From positions 5,681 through 69,680 of the forward strand of contig MEHQ01002867.1 of assembly GCA_008828725.1 (NCBI GenBank): 64,000 nucleotides of DNA, written 5' to 3'. The position numbers were made by a program, and so were the translations under genes. A model generated the notes under the pieces. The model was not told where the DNA came from. It made no database searches and worked only from the letters and a program-made list of their open reading frames with translations. The DNA is from Saccharina japonica. Taxonomy: Eukaryota; Sar; Phaeophyceae; Laminariales; Laminariaceae. The number at the start of each line of letters is the position of its first letter. Within the stretch, counting starts at the first letter, position 1. Shown in pieces: positions 10,709-21,554 of the stretch.

Positions 10709-12080
10709 GTGTTAGTGCGTTACGATATTGGCGGGCGATCGCGTAACATTATGTTAGAGTGTTGCCTTGATCCCGTGATGACCGCAGTATAAGTGTTACG
10801 GTGTTAAGGTAGGCAGCCCATAGCGAGTAACACTATGTTAGTGTGTTACCGAAATTCCTAGTTGCCATCGTAACACACGTTATAGGGATAACGTACATGG
10901 TCAATGAGGCGTTAACATTATGTTACCGTGTTATCGATATCAGCCCGCAGCGAGTAACGTTATGTTAGTGTGTTAGCGGAAATTCTTCTTGCTGCCGTAG
11001 CACACTTTAGACGGATAACGTACATACATGGTCCATTAAACGTTTACATAACACTATGTGTTAGTGTGTTAGCGGGATTACCAATATTACGTTAACATTG
11101 TGTTACCGTGTTAGCGACACCAGCCCGTAGCGAGTAACATTATGTTAGCATGTTACCTTATTCTTACTTGCTACCTCGGCACACTTCAAACTAATAACGT
11201 ACATGGCCAATTAAACGCTTACATAACACTACAGTACGCGACACCAGTTACTAATCTCTTGATTTTGACCACACTGGGTTTCTTATGTAAGGCAGGGTGT
11301 GTCTTACACGATTTCAGTGCAGAAGAGGCCATGTTCTTATTTTCGTCTGAATATCCATTATCTGCCGAATTATTAGGTGCTGTCGCGTACTGTATGTTAG
11401 TGTGGTAGCGGAATTCCTTGTGGATATCTTAACACACGTTAGAGGGTTAACGTAAGTATTTCACACCTCGGATAGCGTAACACTTAACGGTTTATGTTAA
11501 TGTTACGCGCCAGCGGAAAAAAATCGTAACATTACGTTACTACGTTATCTAGTTTCCGGATTTTGTGATAACGTAGTGTTAGTGCGTTACGATATTGGCG
11601 GGCGATCGCGTAACATTATGTTAGAGTGTTGCCTTGATCCCGTGATGACCGCAGTATAAGTGTTACGGTGTTAAGGTAGGCAGCCCATAGCGAGTAACAC
11701 TATGTTAATGTGTTACCGAAATTCTTAGTTGCCATCGTAACACACGTTATAGGGATAACGTACATGGTCAATGAAGCGTTAACAGTACTTTACCGTGTTA
11801 CCGAAATCACCCCGCAGCGAGTAACGTTATGTTAGTGTGTTAGCGGAATTTCTACTTGCTGCCGTAACACACTTTAGACGGATAACGTACATACATGGTC
11901 CATTAAACGTTTACATAACACTATGTGTTAGTGTGTTAGCGGAATTACCAATATTACGTTATCATTGCGTTACCGTGTTAGCGACACCAGCCGGTAGCGA
12001 GCAACATTATGTTAGCATGTTACCTTATTCTTACTTGCTACCTTGGCACACTTCAGACTGATAACGTACATGGACAATTT
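10709..12080. repeat. Palindromic GTAACA/TGTTAC array, 867 bp tandem unit
   Basis: Imperfect palindromes such as TAACATTATGTTA, TAACACTATGTTA and GTAACACACGTTA recur every 30-60 bp. The phrase GTGTTAGTGCGTTACGATAT begins at 10709 and at 11576, so about 1.6 copies of an 867 bp unit are present. The first copy is lengthened by a MITE at 11232-11392. All frames are stop-rich and nothing codes. Confidence 0.9.
11232..11392 (+). mobile_element. TA-targeting MITE, family A, copy 1
   Basis: This 161 bp element begins CAGTACGCGACACC and ends in its complement GGTGCTGTCGCGTACTG, with TA on both sides (11230-11231 and 11393-11394). It interrupts an array word that reads TAACACTATGTTAGTG elsewhere, so the empty site is known. 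The TA duplication and CAGT start fit the Tc1/mariner superfamily. It has no transposase, so it is non-autonomous. Confidence 0.87.
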
Positions 12081-12400
12081 GTTAGCATATGGACGTTGAG
12101 ATCCATACGTATCTATTGTGATGTGCAGTCACTACGCACTGATACGAGTATATGAGTATCTTAGTCTAGATATTCGGGTAATTGCAATATGCGGATAGCT
12201 TACGAGTTTGTCTTACCGTAGTGCGCTCTGTTGTATGCCCAAAGCATCTCAATCAGGAACGATGCTGAGAACGTTGCTAGAACGTTACCATAACGTCTTA
12301 GAGAACATTACAGGGAACAGTACCGACTGCAGTAGAATGTAACTGTCCGTAGCATGGGCATTGTACCGAGATGGTCAGGTGCAGGCACCGCCCACCTCGA
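12081..12400. other. Stretch with no supported gene
   Basis: Sequence is mixed, with scattered AACGTTA words that may be decayed array. No open frame or other recognisable feature was found. Confidence 0.5.
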
Positions 12401-12401
12401 T

Positions 12402-12520
12402 CACTCTACTCTACTCCTCTTCCCTCTTCTCCTCTACTCTACTCCTCTACTTTACTCTACTCCTCTTCTCTACTCCTCTTCCCTCTTTTCCTCTTCTCTT
12501 ATCTTCTTCCTTTTCCATTG
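12402..12520. repeat. CTACT/CCTCTT pyrimidine microsatellite
   Basis: An almost pure pyrimidine strand of CTACTCTACTCCTCTTCC-type words. Two plus-strand frames stay open through it as Ser/Leu/Pro runs and are not genes. Confidence 0.85.
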
Positions 12521-12727
12521 ATCTCCCTGAGGTCAATCTTCTTTCTATTATGGCCAAATAAGCGCCTTTTCAAACCATGACTTTTCTTCTTCTTCTCAAG
12601 TGATCTTTACAGACACTTCGGTGCCACCTCTGCCATCTCTCTCCACAGAGATAGGGCCTCGACACACGCGTCATTCTTTCAGGTTATGAGCCTCCTTCTT
12701 TCACAATTATACCCTTACATAGCACTA

Positions 12728-12900
12728 CAGTACGCGACACCAGTTGAGCATCTCTTAATTCTGATCAGGCTGGAATTCTTATGTAAGGCAGGGTGTGTCC
12801 TGAACCATTTTAAGTACAAAAGAGGTCATGTTCTTATTTTCGTCTGAAAATTCAGCCTTAAATTATGTACTGCCGAGTTCTTAAGTGCTGTCGCGTACTG
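12728..12900 (+). mobile_element. TA-targeting MITE, family A, copy 2
   Basis: It has the same ends as copy 1 (CAGTACGCGACACC and GTGCTGTCGCGTACTG) and a recognisably similar interior, 173 bp long. The left flank is TA; the right flank now reads CA, so one side of the duplication has probably mutated. It also sits at an array word (TGTTAGTGTGTTAGCGG follows). Confidence 0.85.
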
Positions 12901-12967
12901 CATGTTAGTGTGTTAGCGGAATTCCTTGCGGATATCCTAACACGCGTTAGGGGGTTAACGTAAGTAT

Positions 12968-13690
12968 GTATATAGTCAATAAAACGTTGACATGTTTTAT
13001 GTTACCGTAGCAGCGGCAGCAGCAGTCCGTATCGAGCGACATATTGCCAGGCCCACCCTCCTACTGATGAGGGGACGAAGAAGCTCTGCTGCTGTAAATA
13101 TCCTAGAGCAGTAGGAGTGTGGTGGCACCTATGCTACGAAAATATCTGTTGTTGTGGACAGGTACGAATCACAGGTAAGGTGCAGAGTTTTCGTCTTCCA
13201 ATTATGCCGAGTATCAATACCGCTTTGGGGAACCAGGAGACACACAATAAATTAAATACTGTACAAAGGGTTCAAGGGTTAGACCCACAAGCCGAGCGTA
13301 AAGCGATCTATACTGATGCTGCTATTCTGCTGCTGCTGTACAGTACGGGACACCTAATGAGAAACAGATAATATGGTCCAGGCTGGATTTCTTATTCGAG
13401 AGAGGGTGCTTTCCACACTAATTTCAATACAACGACTCCCGATTTTCTTATTTTCCTCTAAATCTCAGCTTGGCTTTCTTATCAGCCTGTTTCTCATTAG
13501 GTGTCTTGTACTGTATGCTGACGATATGTTTTGCTTGAAATAAAAATATATAACTCATACGGCACGTATACGTAGATGTTCCTTCGCGTGGTTCAGCACA
13601 ATCAGTATTCCCTCAGCGTGATGCATTGCAGATTTGACTACTGCAGGTACTGAGGTCGCGCCTCATATTCACTACAAGTAAATTACTACC
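12968..13690 (+). repeat. Dispersed repeat R2, copy 1
   Basis: It starts near TCAATAAAACGTTGACATG, continues through CAGGCCCACCCTCCTACTGA and a CTG-rich core, and ends near GAGGTCGCGCCTCATA. It aligns over its length with 14561-15135 and 62541-63345. A family A MITE (13341-13513) splits it. It is always followed by the palindromic array, so R2 and the array look like parts of one larger repeat. No intact coding sequence. Confidence 0.85.
13341..13513 (+). mobile_element. TA-targeting MITE, family A, copy 3 (clean filled site)
   Basis: The 173 bp element starts CAGTACGGGACACCTAATGA and ends with the near complement TCATTAGGTGTCTTGTACTG, an inverted repeat of about 27 bp. It is flanked by TA. 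R2 copy 3 reads GCTGCTGTATGCTGACG through the same point with a single TA, which proves both the insertion and the TA duplication. Confidence 0.92.
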
Positions 13691-14560
13691 AGTACACAGT
13701 AGTAACTACTGTGTTACTGGGATGTCAGCAACATTGGATAAGACGGCTATGTTATCTTACTCCGCGACGCCGCTTTACCCCTAACACAGGTAACACGTTA
13801 GAGCGTGGGAAGATCGAAAGGGTAACGTAGTAACATTACGTTGGATTGACCCCGGCCCCCACGGTAACTCAGTAACATAATGTTACGCCCGGATTGATTC
13901 ATATGGTAACACAGTAACAAAATGTTAAAATCAGATATTTACTGACAGTAACACCGTAACATAATGTTAGGCAGACCTCGGCATTTAGGCTAACACCTTA
14001 ACATAATGTTACATATCGGCCGACTAAGACTGTAACGTATCTAACGTATGTTAAAGGTTACGTTATCCGACGTTAAGACAATCAGACTGGGGGTCCGAAT
14101 AACGTAGTGTTAGTAGTGCGGGACAATATGTTAGTGTTATGTTAGTGTGTTATATGTAACACAATGGTAACACTCATTAGACAATGTTAGTGTGTTATGT
14201 CTAACGCTCCGTGGACAGTAACATTATGTTATCGTGTTAGTAAATCTGCAGATATCGATCTGGGAATGTTAGAGTGATAACGTACGTGTTGGGTCAGAGC
14301 CTAACACTATGTTAAAGTGTTAGTTGAAATACGGATCACGGTGTAACATAACGTTAAGGCGTGTGCACATTCGTGGGTTTCCAGTTAGCACTGTATTACC
14401 GCGTTACCGTGATTGCCCCTCCAGTGTTAACACTGTGTTACCGCGTTATCGTGATTGCCCCTCCAATGTTGACACTATGTTAGTACGTTGCCAAGTCCTG
14501 TGTTAAGCCCCATAACGTAGATAAGTGTTATCCGAGTGTTACGTTTTCCAAGGTGTGAAG
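13691..14560. repeat. Palindromic GTAACA/TGTTAC array following R2 copy 1
   Basis: Dense words such as GTAACATAATGTTA occur throughout. Segments here (for example AAGGGTAACGTAGTAACATT near 13829) recur in the same order at 15255, 16205 and 63425, so the array has a fixed internal order and is not a simple satellite. Confidence 0.88.
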
Positions 14561-15135
14561 TATTTATATAGCCAATAAAACGTTGACATGATCATATGTT
14601 GTTACCGTAGCAGCGGCAGGAGCAGTCCGTATCGAGCGACGTATTGCCAGGCCCACCCTCCTACTGATGAGGGGACGAAGAAGCTCTGCTGCTGTAAATA
14701 TCCTACAGCAGCAGTAGGAGTGGTGGCACCTATGTTTCGAGAAGATATGTTTGTTGTTGTGGACAGGTACGAATCACAGGTAAGGTGCAGAGTTTTCGTC
14801 TTCAAATTATGCCGAATATCAATACCGCTTTGGGCAACCAGGAGACACACAATAAAATAAATACTTGTACAGAGAGGGTTCAATGGTTAGATCGACAAGC
14901 CGAGCGTAAAGCGACCTATATTGATGTTGCTGATGCTGCTGTTCTGCTGCTGATGTATGCTGACGATGTGTTTTTCTTGAAAGAAAAATAAATAACACAA
15001 ATAACGGCACGTATACGTAGATTCTAATTCGCGTTGGTTCAGCACAATCAGTATTCTCCCAGCGTGATGCATCATTGCAGATTTGCCTACTGCAGGTACT
15101 GAGGTCGCGCCTCATATCCACTACGAGTAAATTGC
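14561..15135 (+). repeat. Dispersed repeat R2, copy 2
   Basis: It aligns with copy 1 from ATAGCCAATAAAACGTTGAC to CGCGCCTCATATCCACTACG but lacks the MITE. The CTG-rich part yields a short frame ending in a YADD-like word; I regard this as chance (see rejected list). Confidence 0.85.
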
Positions 15136-15430
15136 TACAGTAGTAACGGTGTTACTGGGGTGTCAGAAAATTTGGATACTACGGCTACAATATGTTGCTC
15201 CGCGACGCCGCTTTATCCCTAACACAGGTAGCACATGTTAGATCTCGGGAAGATCCAAAGGGTAACGGAGTAACATTATGTTGGACCGACTTTGGCCCCA
15301 ACGGTAACTCAGCAACATTATGTTACGGCCGGATTAATTATTATGGCAACACAACATAATGTTAAAATCAGATTTTTCCTGAGGGTAACACCGTACGTAA
15401 CATAATGTTAGACAGACCTCAGCATTTACA
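15136..15430. repeat. Palindromic array following R2 copy 2
   Basis: The array continues with GTAACGGAGTAACATTATGT and related words until the foldback element. About 180 bp of this (15250-15430) are repeated in the same orientation just after the foldback (16204-16383). Confidence 0.85.
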
Positions 15431-16203
15431 GGGTCCGCATGAAAGTTAGACCTGGTTTGTTTTCAATTCTGCCGATACCTTTACTGAAAGAACGAAGACA
15501 ACAAATCACACGCCGTTTGTGTCCAACGGTGCCGTGAGTAAAAATAAAAATCCGCGTTTGCGTCTTTTTTTTTCCATGTCTTTTTTGTTTAGTATTCACC
15601 TTCGAAGGCAGATTTCGTATTGCATTCCAAATAATGGCCAATTTTCAATACACTTATTTCCCGAAGGCTAGAAAAATCACATTCTAGACACGATGATATT
15701 CGAAATGTAATCACAGACAATTGTGGTGACATAGGCTATACGCTCATCATGCAACTTGTTTCGGTGAAAAATATTCATTTTTTATGGCGCTGATTTTTTT
15801 TTCCGTTTCTGGGCTTTTTCCTTACTGCCAGTAAGGAAAAAGCCCAGAAACGGATATTTTTCAGCGCCATCAAAAAATAATATTTTTCACCAAAACAAGT
15901 TGCATGATGATCGTATAGCAATTGTCCGTGATTACATTTTGAATATCGTGTCTAGAATGTGACTTTCCTAGCCTTCGGGAAATAAGTGTATTGAAAATTA
16001 GCCATTTGGAATCCAATACAAAATCTGCCTTCGAAGGTGAATACCAAACACAAAATACATGGAAAAAAAGACGCAAACGCGAATTTTCATTTTTACTCAC
16101 GGCACCGTTGGACACAAACGGCGTGTGGTTTGTTGTCTTCGCTCTTTCAGTAAATGTATCGGCCGACTTGAAAAAAAAACAGGTCTAACTTTCATGCGGA
16201 CCT
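15431..16203. mobile_element. 773 bp foldback element with near-full-length inverted arms
   Basis: The left end GGGTCCGCATGAAAGTTAGA is answered by TCTAACTTTCATGCGGACC at the right end. The two arms, about 385 bp each, match almost base for base to a centre near 15826 (TTACTGCCAGTAA). The interior shows no transposase. The family could be a MITE or a foldback transposon. RNA made across it would fold into a long double strand, so it is a plausible small-RNA source; that is inference. The flanking array is directly repeated on both sides (about 180 bp), which is longer than a normal target duplication. Confidence 0.9.
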
Positions 16204-17035
16204 AAAGGGTAACGGAGTAACATTATGTTGGACCGACTTTGGCCCCAACGGCAACTCAGTAACATTATGTTACGGCGGGATTGATTATTATGGTAACACA
16301 GTAACATAATGTTAAAATCAAATTTTTCCTGACAGTAACACCGTAACATAAGGTTAGGCAGACCTCAGCATTTAGGCTAACATCCTATTTAATAAAATAA
16401 TGTTACGTATCAGCCGGCTAAGACGGTAACGTATCTAACGTATGTTAAACGTTACGTTATCCGACCTTACGGCAATCAGACCGGGGGTCCGAATAACGTA
16501 GTGTTAGTAGTGTGCTGGACACTGCTGCTTTGTTAGTGTTATGTTAGTGTGTTATTTGTATAACAATGTTAGGTTAGGTAACGCTGGCCAACATGGTAAC
16601 GTTATGTTGGAGTGTTATGTATAACACTCATTCGAAGGGTAACATAATGTTAGTGTGTTATGTCTAACACTCCGTGGACAGTAACATTATGTTATCGTGT
16701 TAGTAAATCTACAGATACCGATCTGGAAATGTTAGAGTGATAACGTACATACATGCATGTTGGGTCAGAGCCTAACATGATGTTGAAGTGTTAGCTGAAG
16801 GACGGATCGCGGCGTAACATAATGTTACTGTACCTGAGCTGGACGAGATCGAGCAGAAACATAACGTTATGGCGTGTGCACGGTCGTGGGTTTCCAATTA
16901 ACACTGTGTGTTACCGCGTTACCGTGATTGTCCCTCCAGTGTTAACACTATGTTAGTACGTTGCCACGTCCCTGTGTTAGGTCCCATAACGTAGATAAGT
17001 GTTATCCGAGTGATACGTTTTATCCGAGGTGTGAA
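16204..17035. repeat. Palindromic array after the foldback
   Basis: It restarts at AAAGGGTAACGGAGTAACAT, duplicating the ~180 bp before the foldback, then runs through the same order of words as 13830-14560, ending near AGATAAGTGTTATCCGAGTG. No coding. Confidence 0.87.
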
Positions 17036-17228
17036 GGTTTCAGAGTTCGAGTTGTTCCACACGTAGGTAAGGTCTGACGTATACACATCCACGTGTTATA
17101 TCATGGAATATAATATACCGTTGAAAATCCCTGATCTATTTATACGAACGAGTAGGCGACTACAGAGTACCAGGTATTATATTACATACTACAGTAGTAA
17201 CCATCTGAGAACGGTACTTTTTTTGTGG

Positions 17229-17551
17229 GTTCTGCCGATGGCTGTACTGAAAGAACCAGGGCGACAATTCACACGCCGGTTGTGTCCAACAATGCCCTGA
17301 GTGAAACTGAAAATTCGCGTTCGCGTCGATTTTTATATTTTTCAGTTTTGCTTTAGTTATAGCCTTGAAAGGCTATTTTTGGTAAGGATTGCAAATGGCC
17401 AATTTTCAATATATTTAATATCGGCTGGCTCAGGAAACCATATTCTAGACCCGATATTGAAAATGTGTTCCCGGAGGATTGTGGTGATTAGCTATACGAT
17501 CATCATACAAGTTGTATTGTAGTAAAATATCCATTTTTGATGGCGCTGAAA
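17229..17551 (+). mobile_element. Second, diverged foldback copy (left arm, cut by gap)
   Basis: The order of words matches the left arm of the 15.4 kb foldback: TTCTGCCGATGGCTGTACTG, ACACGCCGGTTGTGTCCAAC, AATGGCCAATTTTCAATA, ATTCTAGACCCGATATTG and TTGATGGCGCTGAAA. I estimate 20-30% divergence by eye. The N run begins where the hairpin centre would be, which fits an assembly failure at a palindrome. Confidence 0.8.
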
Positions 17552-17743
17552 NNNNNNNNNNNNNNNNNNNNNNNNNNNNNNNNNNNNNNNNNNNNNNNNN
17601 NNNNNNNNNNNNNNNNNNNNNNNNNNNNNNNNNNNNNNNNNNNNNNNNNNNNNNNNNNNNNNNNNNNNNNNNNNNNNNNNNNNNNNNNNNNNNNNNNNNN
17701 NNNNNNNNNNNNNNNNNNNNNNNNNNNNNNNNNNNNNNNNNNN
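17552..17743. other. Assembly gap (192 N)
   Basis: All bases are N. Open frames drawn across it have no meaning. Confidence 1.
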
Positions 17744-18130
17744 GTCCCATAGCAAGCTTGTTCTGGAAAAATCTGGCGGGGATCTTAGGAATTCAAACTT
17801 TTTAGGGTAAGTTTGCTTTCCCATTAGCATAGGTCTCACAGACATTTTTTTCACTCCAAACTATATTGTCAGTTGTGACACCCGTCGATGACAAAAAAAA
17901 AAAACGAAATCAGCATCGGCAGTCTCAAGATATCGAAGATCCCAGAAAATCAGGATTTTTGTCGTAAATCGTGACAAAACAAATCACGATTTCATGACAA
18001 AAACCTTACGAATTGTGATTTTGTTCGTTCGTTGAATTGCCCTAAAACATAATATTATATCGGACAAAAATAAAGATACCAAAAAATGACTACGATCCAC
18101 ACCTTGTACGCAATCCACTGATCAGGTAAG
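17744..18130. other. Stretch with no supported gene after the gap
   Basis: AT-rich DNA without a supported frame. The expected right arm of the second foldback is not found here, so the gap may hide it or the copy may be truncated. Confidence 0.5.
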
Positions 18131-18320
18131 TTGGCACACGCCGTCAACCACGTACCAACCGACCCACCTACACCCACCCACCCATTCTCACGTACTTACC
18201 GACATCAACTCACTCACACCCACCCACCCAACCACCGACCCACTCATCGAACCACGTACGTACGCACTCACCGATCGACACACACGCACCAAACGATCCA
18301 CCCACCCACAATAACAACTA
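18131..18320. repeat. CCACCCAC-type low-complexity tract
   Basis: Repeated CACCCACCCAC and ACCGACCCAC words. The plus frame is Thr/His/Pro only. It is C-rich on the plus strand and so G-rich on the minus strand. Confidence 0.75.
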
Positions 18321-18387
18321 CAACAGCAGCAGAGTAAAATCAGTATACAGCAGCACCAGTACACGTACAACAATAGAAGTAGTCTTT

Positions 18388-18660
18388 ATACAAGAACGGT
18401 GGGAATGAGGCGCCTTCAAGTGGTCAAACTCCTAACTGCATGAAACTACTGCGTTGGCGGTTTTTCTCTTTTTGCTGTGTTTCTACAATCGTAATTGATT
18501 GAATCATTTTGCATGATATTAATAGGCGATTTGCGTCAGCACAAAAATTTGTTTTTGTACTTGGGCAGATATTGGTTGGTGGGCGTGCGTTGTGGGTGAG
18601 AGTGACTGGGCGGGTCGGTTGTGTCACAAACGAACGAGCGGTGCGCGTGTCATACGTGCT
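18388..18660 (+). repeat. Dispersed repeat C, copy 1
   Basis: It begins CAAGAACGGTGGGAATGAGG and carries TCAAGTGGTCAAACTCCTAA, TTTCTCTTTTTGCTGTGTT and a GGTTGGTGGGCGTGCGTTGT tail. The same order is found at 23534-23870 and, inverted, at 34990-35535 and 37074-37355. Borders are approximate and no terminal repeats are clear. Confidence 0.8.
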
Positions 18661-20617
18661 AGAGTAAAATAACCTGCCTCGCCAGGCAACATGTATATCA
18701 TTCATGATCGAGGCTATTATTGTCCTCTCTGGCCTCCGGCCTCAATAGGAATCCAGCATACTCTACAACACGTGTATTATCGTTTCCAGTCACGGGTCAG
18801 GTCTCTTCATCCTGTGTGGCCCTGACTTTATAGCGCAAGCTCAAGCTTCATTCGAGTTCATGTGCAAGACTGACACCGGCAATCCCGTTGTTCCAACCGT
18901 CCTGTTGTGCGTACGGCTGAGCCATCTCTTAGCTGTCTCTGCAGGTACTCTTCTTCGCAGGGGAACACCGAGGATAAGGAGCAACCTAGGTGGAGCTAGA
19001 GGGGAAGGCGAGGGATGTTGTGCGCCAGCGCAACATACCTCTTTGTCCCCTATAGGAAGGCATACGCCTTCGGGGTCGGGGGAATAATTCACATGCTTCC
19101 CTTTTGGCCCCAAACCATGATCTCTACTGGGAACCCCTGGGATCCTTGGTATCTCACCGCAACAGTTGGTCCTTGAGCTGGTTGTCTCACTATCGCCAAC
19201 ACAATCCACCAACAACATTTCGGGTTAAGCGATGTGCGTCAGCGCACCAATCCTTGTACAGTGGCGAGTGGATCCGGCAGACACTGGGTGTACTGATGTG
19301 GTTGAGTAGAAAGAACGGGTTTAATGTGAATACAACACACACATAAACATATATCATACGTACGTAATAGGTAAAAGGGCTCCGCTCCGCGGGCGGCGCA
19401 AGGAAAGGGGCAGAAGAGGCCCATGATGTAGTGCAAGCAAGCACCGACTTCAAAATTCCAAGAGGTCCATGGTGTACAGCGAAGAAAAGGCGGACTTGAC
19501 AGGCATGCAAAACATGCTCGGGATGCACGTTAGCTCCATGCTTCATGACAACAAAGCTGTATGTTCGAAAGAGAAAGCACAGCAACACGGCTCACAGCAC
19601 GGCGCTGCGCTGCTTGCTGTGGTGTGCGTGATTTGTGCCTTTTTCGTGAGTATGTGTGGTAGGACAACAACAACGGTGGTGGTGGTAGTACTTCCTACTT
19701 TGTATGTATGAAAAAGAAAGCACGGCACAGCACGGTCGCCGAGTTGTGAAGCACGAAAAACAGAAAATCAACAAAACTGAGAAATAATCGAAACGGCAGG
19801 AGGAGTGAAAAACAAAAAACGGTCGGAAAAGTTTGAAAATCAATTGGTCGTACTCTCTCACAGCTGGCGTATTGTTAATTTTTTTCAAAAAATCATGAAA
19901 ACTTTTTTTTGTTTTTTTAAAACCCATCAGGCCGATTGCGCCGCAAAACAAAAAAAAGTTGAGACGTCGTTGGCGTGTTGTCAGCCTTGACGCTCCCCGC
20001 CCCTCCGCGATCACCTCGCCATTGATTCGGTCCGGGTCGAGCTCTACTGCCTCTCTGCCCCAGTGAGCCCCGTGGCCCGCCTCACGTGAAGCCCGGTGCT
20101 GACCGTGGCCCTCGTTCGTCCGCTCCATAATGATGGTGATCAAACTGCCGGGCTTTCTCTTTGAATCATATTTGTTCCGATAAATAAGCACCGCTTGAAT
20201 GTTATTTTACAGGGACAAACGACCCCCATATTTTCGTACATGCTGCAGCAGCAACGCAGACAAAGCACCTTTATGCTTCCCTCGTGTCTCGATGGACACG
20301 CCACGCCTAGCCACGAAAAAGGCGACCGCGCTCCTTCCGCCCCCCCATCTACTGGCCAGCGCCGTACCATACCCGCGATGGCGCTGGGCTTGACCGCGCT
20401 GCCGTGCTCTCTGGGCACACGCACGAACCCAAAACTGAAAGAGGAAGACGCCTCTCGCGAACTAAAGTATATAGGGAACAAAGACAAAAAGCAACGCTGA
20501 GCAAGTAATGACAGGAGGCGGTGTCGAAGTGGGAGCTCTGAGAGTGCAGGGATGAGCAGTCCCTGGGCGAGATATTAGTAAGTAAGTCTATACGTGAAAA
20601 AAAGGAATAATATTAGA
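18661..20617. other. Intergenic stretch with weak open frames only
   Basis: A 115 bp piece at about 19160-19270 (ACAACATTTCGGGTTAAGCG and neighbours) matches the distal end of repeat C. A minus-strand frame of 125 codons (18841-19218) and one of 199 codons (19592-20191) are open. They lack recognisable domains, contain homopolymer-coded runs, and overlap other open frames. I do not call genes here. Confidence 0.5.
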
Positions 20618-20625
20618 GTGTTTGC
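20618..20625. repeat. Left 8 bp target duplication of the hAT element
   Basis: GTGTTTGC, identical to 23255-23262. Confidence 0.9.
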
Positions 20626-21280
20626 TAGGGCAGTGAATTGGCTGGAGTTCCCGGCTAGTTATTAGTTGGCTGGCGAAGCCAGCCAACTAGTCGACTAAAG
20701 TCAGGCGAGCGAAGCGAGCCAAAAAAGCCCCCCCGGCCGAGGGGCCCCGCTGGAGGCGCCCCCGGAGGGCCCGCCGGAGGCGCCTCCGGAGGATCCCGCG
20801 TAAGGCGCCACCGGAGAAAAAATATACGCTACGAGCTGGTTCCACGAAAAGGCGTAAAATTCCACCTTCGGGAAATAACAAACGGGGTACACTGTTTTTT
20901 GCAACACTAAATATATCTGCACGACCGCATGAATAAGGGGAACACATCGGTGAAGCGATTCTTGTAGTGCGAGTTGTAGTTCGCGAGATATGGACATTGT
21001 CGTACTACTTGGGGAGGCGCTATTTCACATAGGGATGGTATTCCCATAGTTAAATCAAGATAATTCGAAATCAGGCCATATATCGGTCAGTACGTCGACA
21101 TATTCGACGCTAGACATGTTGACATGATCGCATCAACAAGAGAAAGACGTTCGTGGCACCTTTTTTGATTTGCAAGCCGTGAGGGGCTGTTACAAAAAAC
21201 GCCTCCCAAAGTACTAGAACAATGTATAGAGCATTTTTTGCACCTTAGGGGAATATTTACTCCTCACGGGAATCGTTTTT

Positions 21281-21554
21281 GCGCTTTGGTGTTTGAGAGT
21301 TGTAAAACGAAAAATTGTCACGGTTGTGCGCAACAAAAGTACGAAACAACTAGCGACTGGCCCTTTTTGAAAAAAAAAACAAAATGTGCATGAGGAACGG
21401 TCAAAGTTGCCAAAACATTCAGAAAATATGGAAAAGAGTACCTAAAGAACGGAACAATATTTGTTTCTAAAAAGGCCAGCCTTGAGTTTTGTCTTCTTGT
21501 GTTGACGCACATCCCTGCCAAGTTTCGTTTTGCAACTCTCAAAAACCAAAGCGC
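21281..21554. repeat. Nested inverted repeat inside the hAT element
   Basis: GCGCTTTGGTGTTTGAGAGT at the left is mirrored by CTCTCAAAAACCAAAGCGC at the right, and the arms continue for about 30 bp. The block is 274 bp and may be a small MITE that inserted into the hAT copy, or a subterminal hairpin of it. The flanks (TTT and AAA) do not settle a target duplication. Confidence 0.75.

Noticed and set aside
14900-14991. YADD-like word (LLLMYADDVFFL) in R2, recalling a LINE reverse transcriptase
   Set aside because: The leucines come from a CTG run, the frame is short, no other RT motif is present, and the surrounding R2 shows no LINE structure. The word recurs only because R2 is repeated.
17445-17854. 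Open frames crossing the 192 N gap
   Set aside because: They consist mainly of unknown residues.
18841-20191. Minus-strand frames of 125 and 199 codons
   Set aside because: No domain, no splice context, frames partly from homopolymers, and overlap with repeat C pieces.
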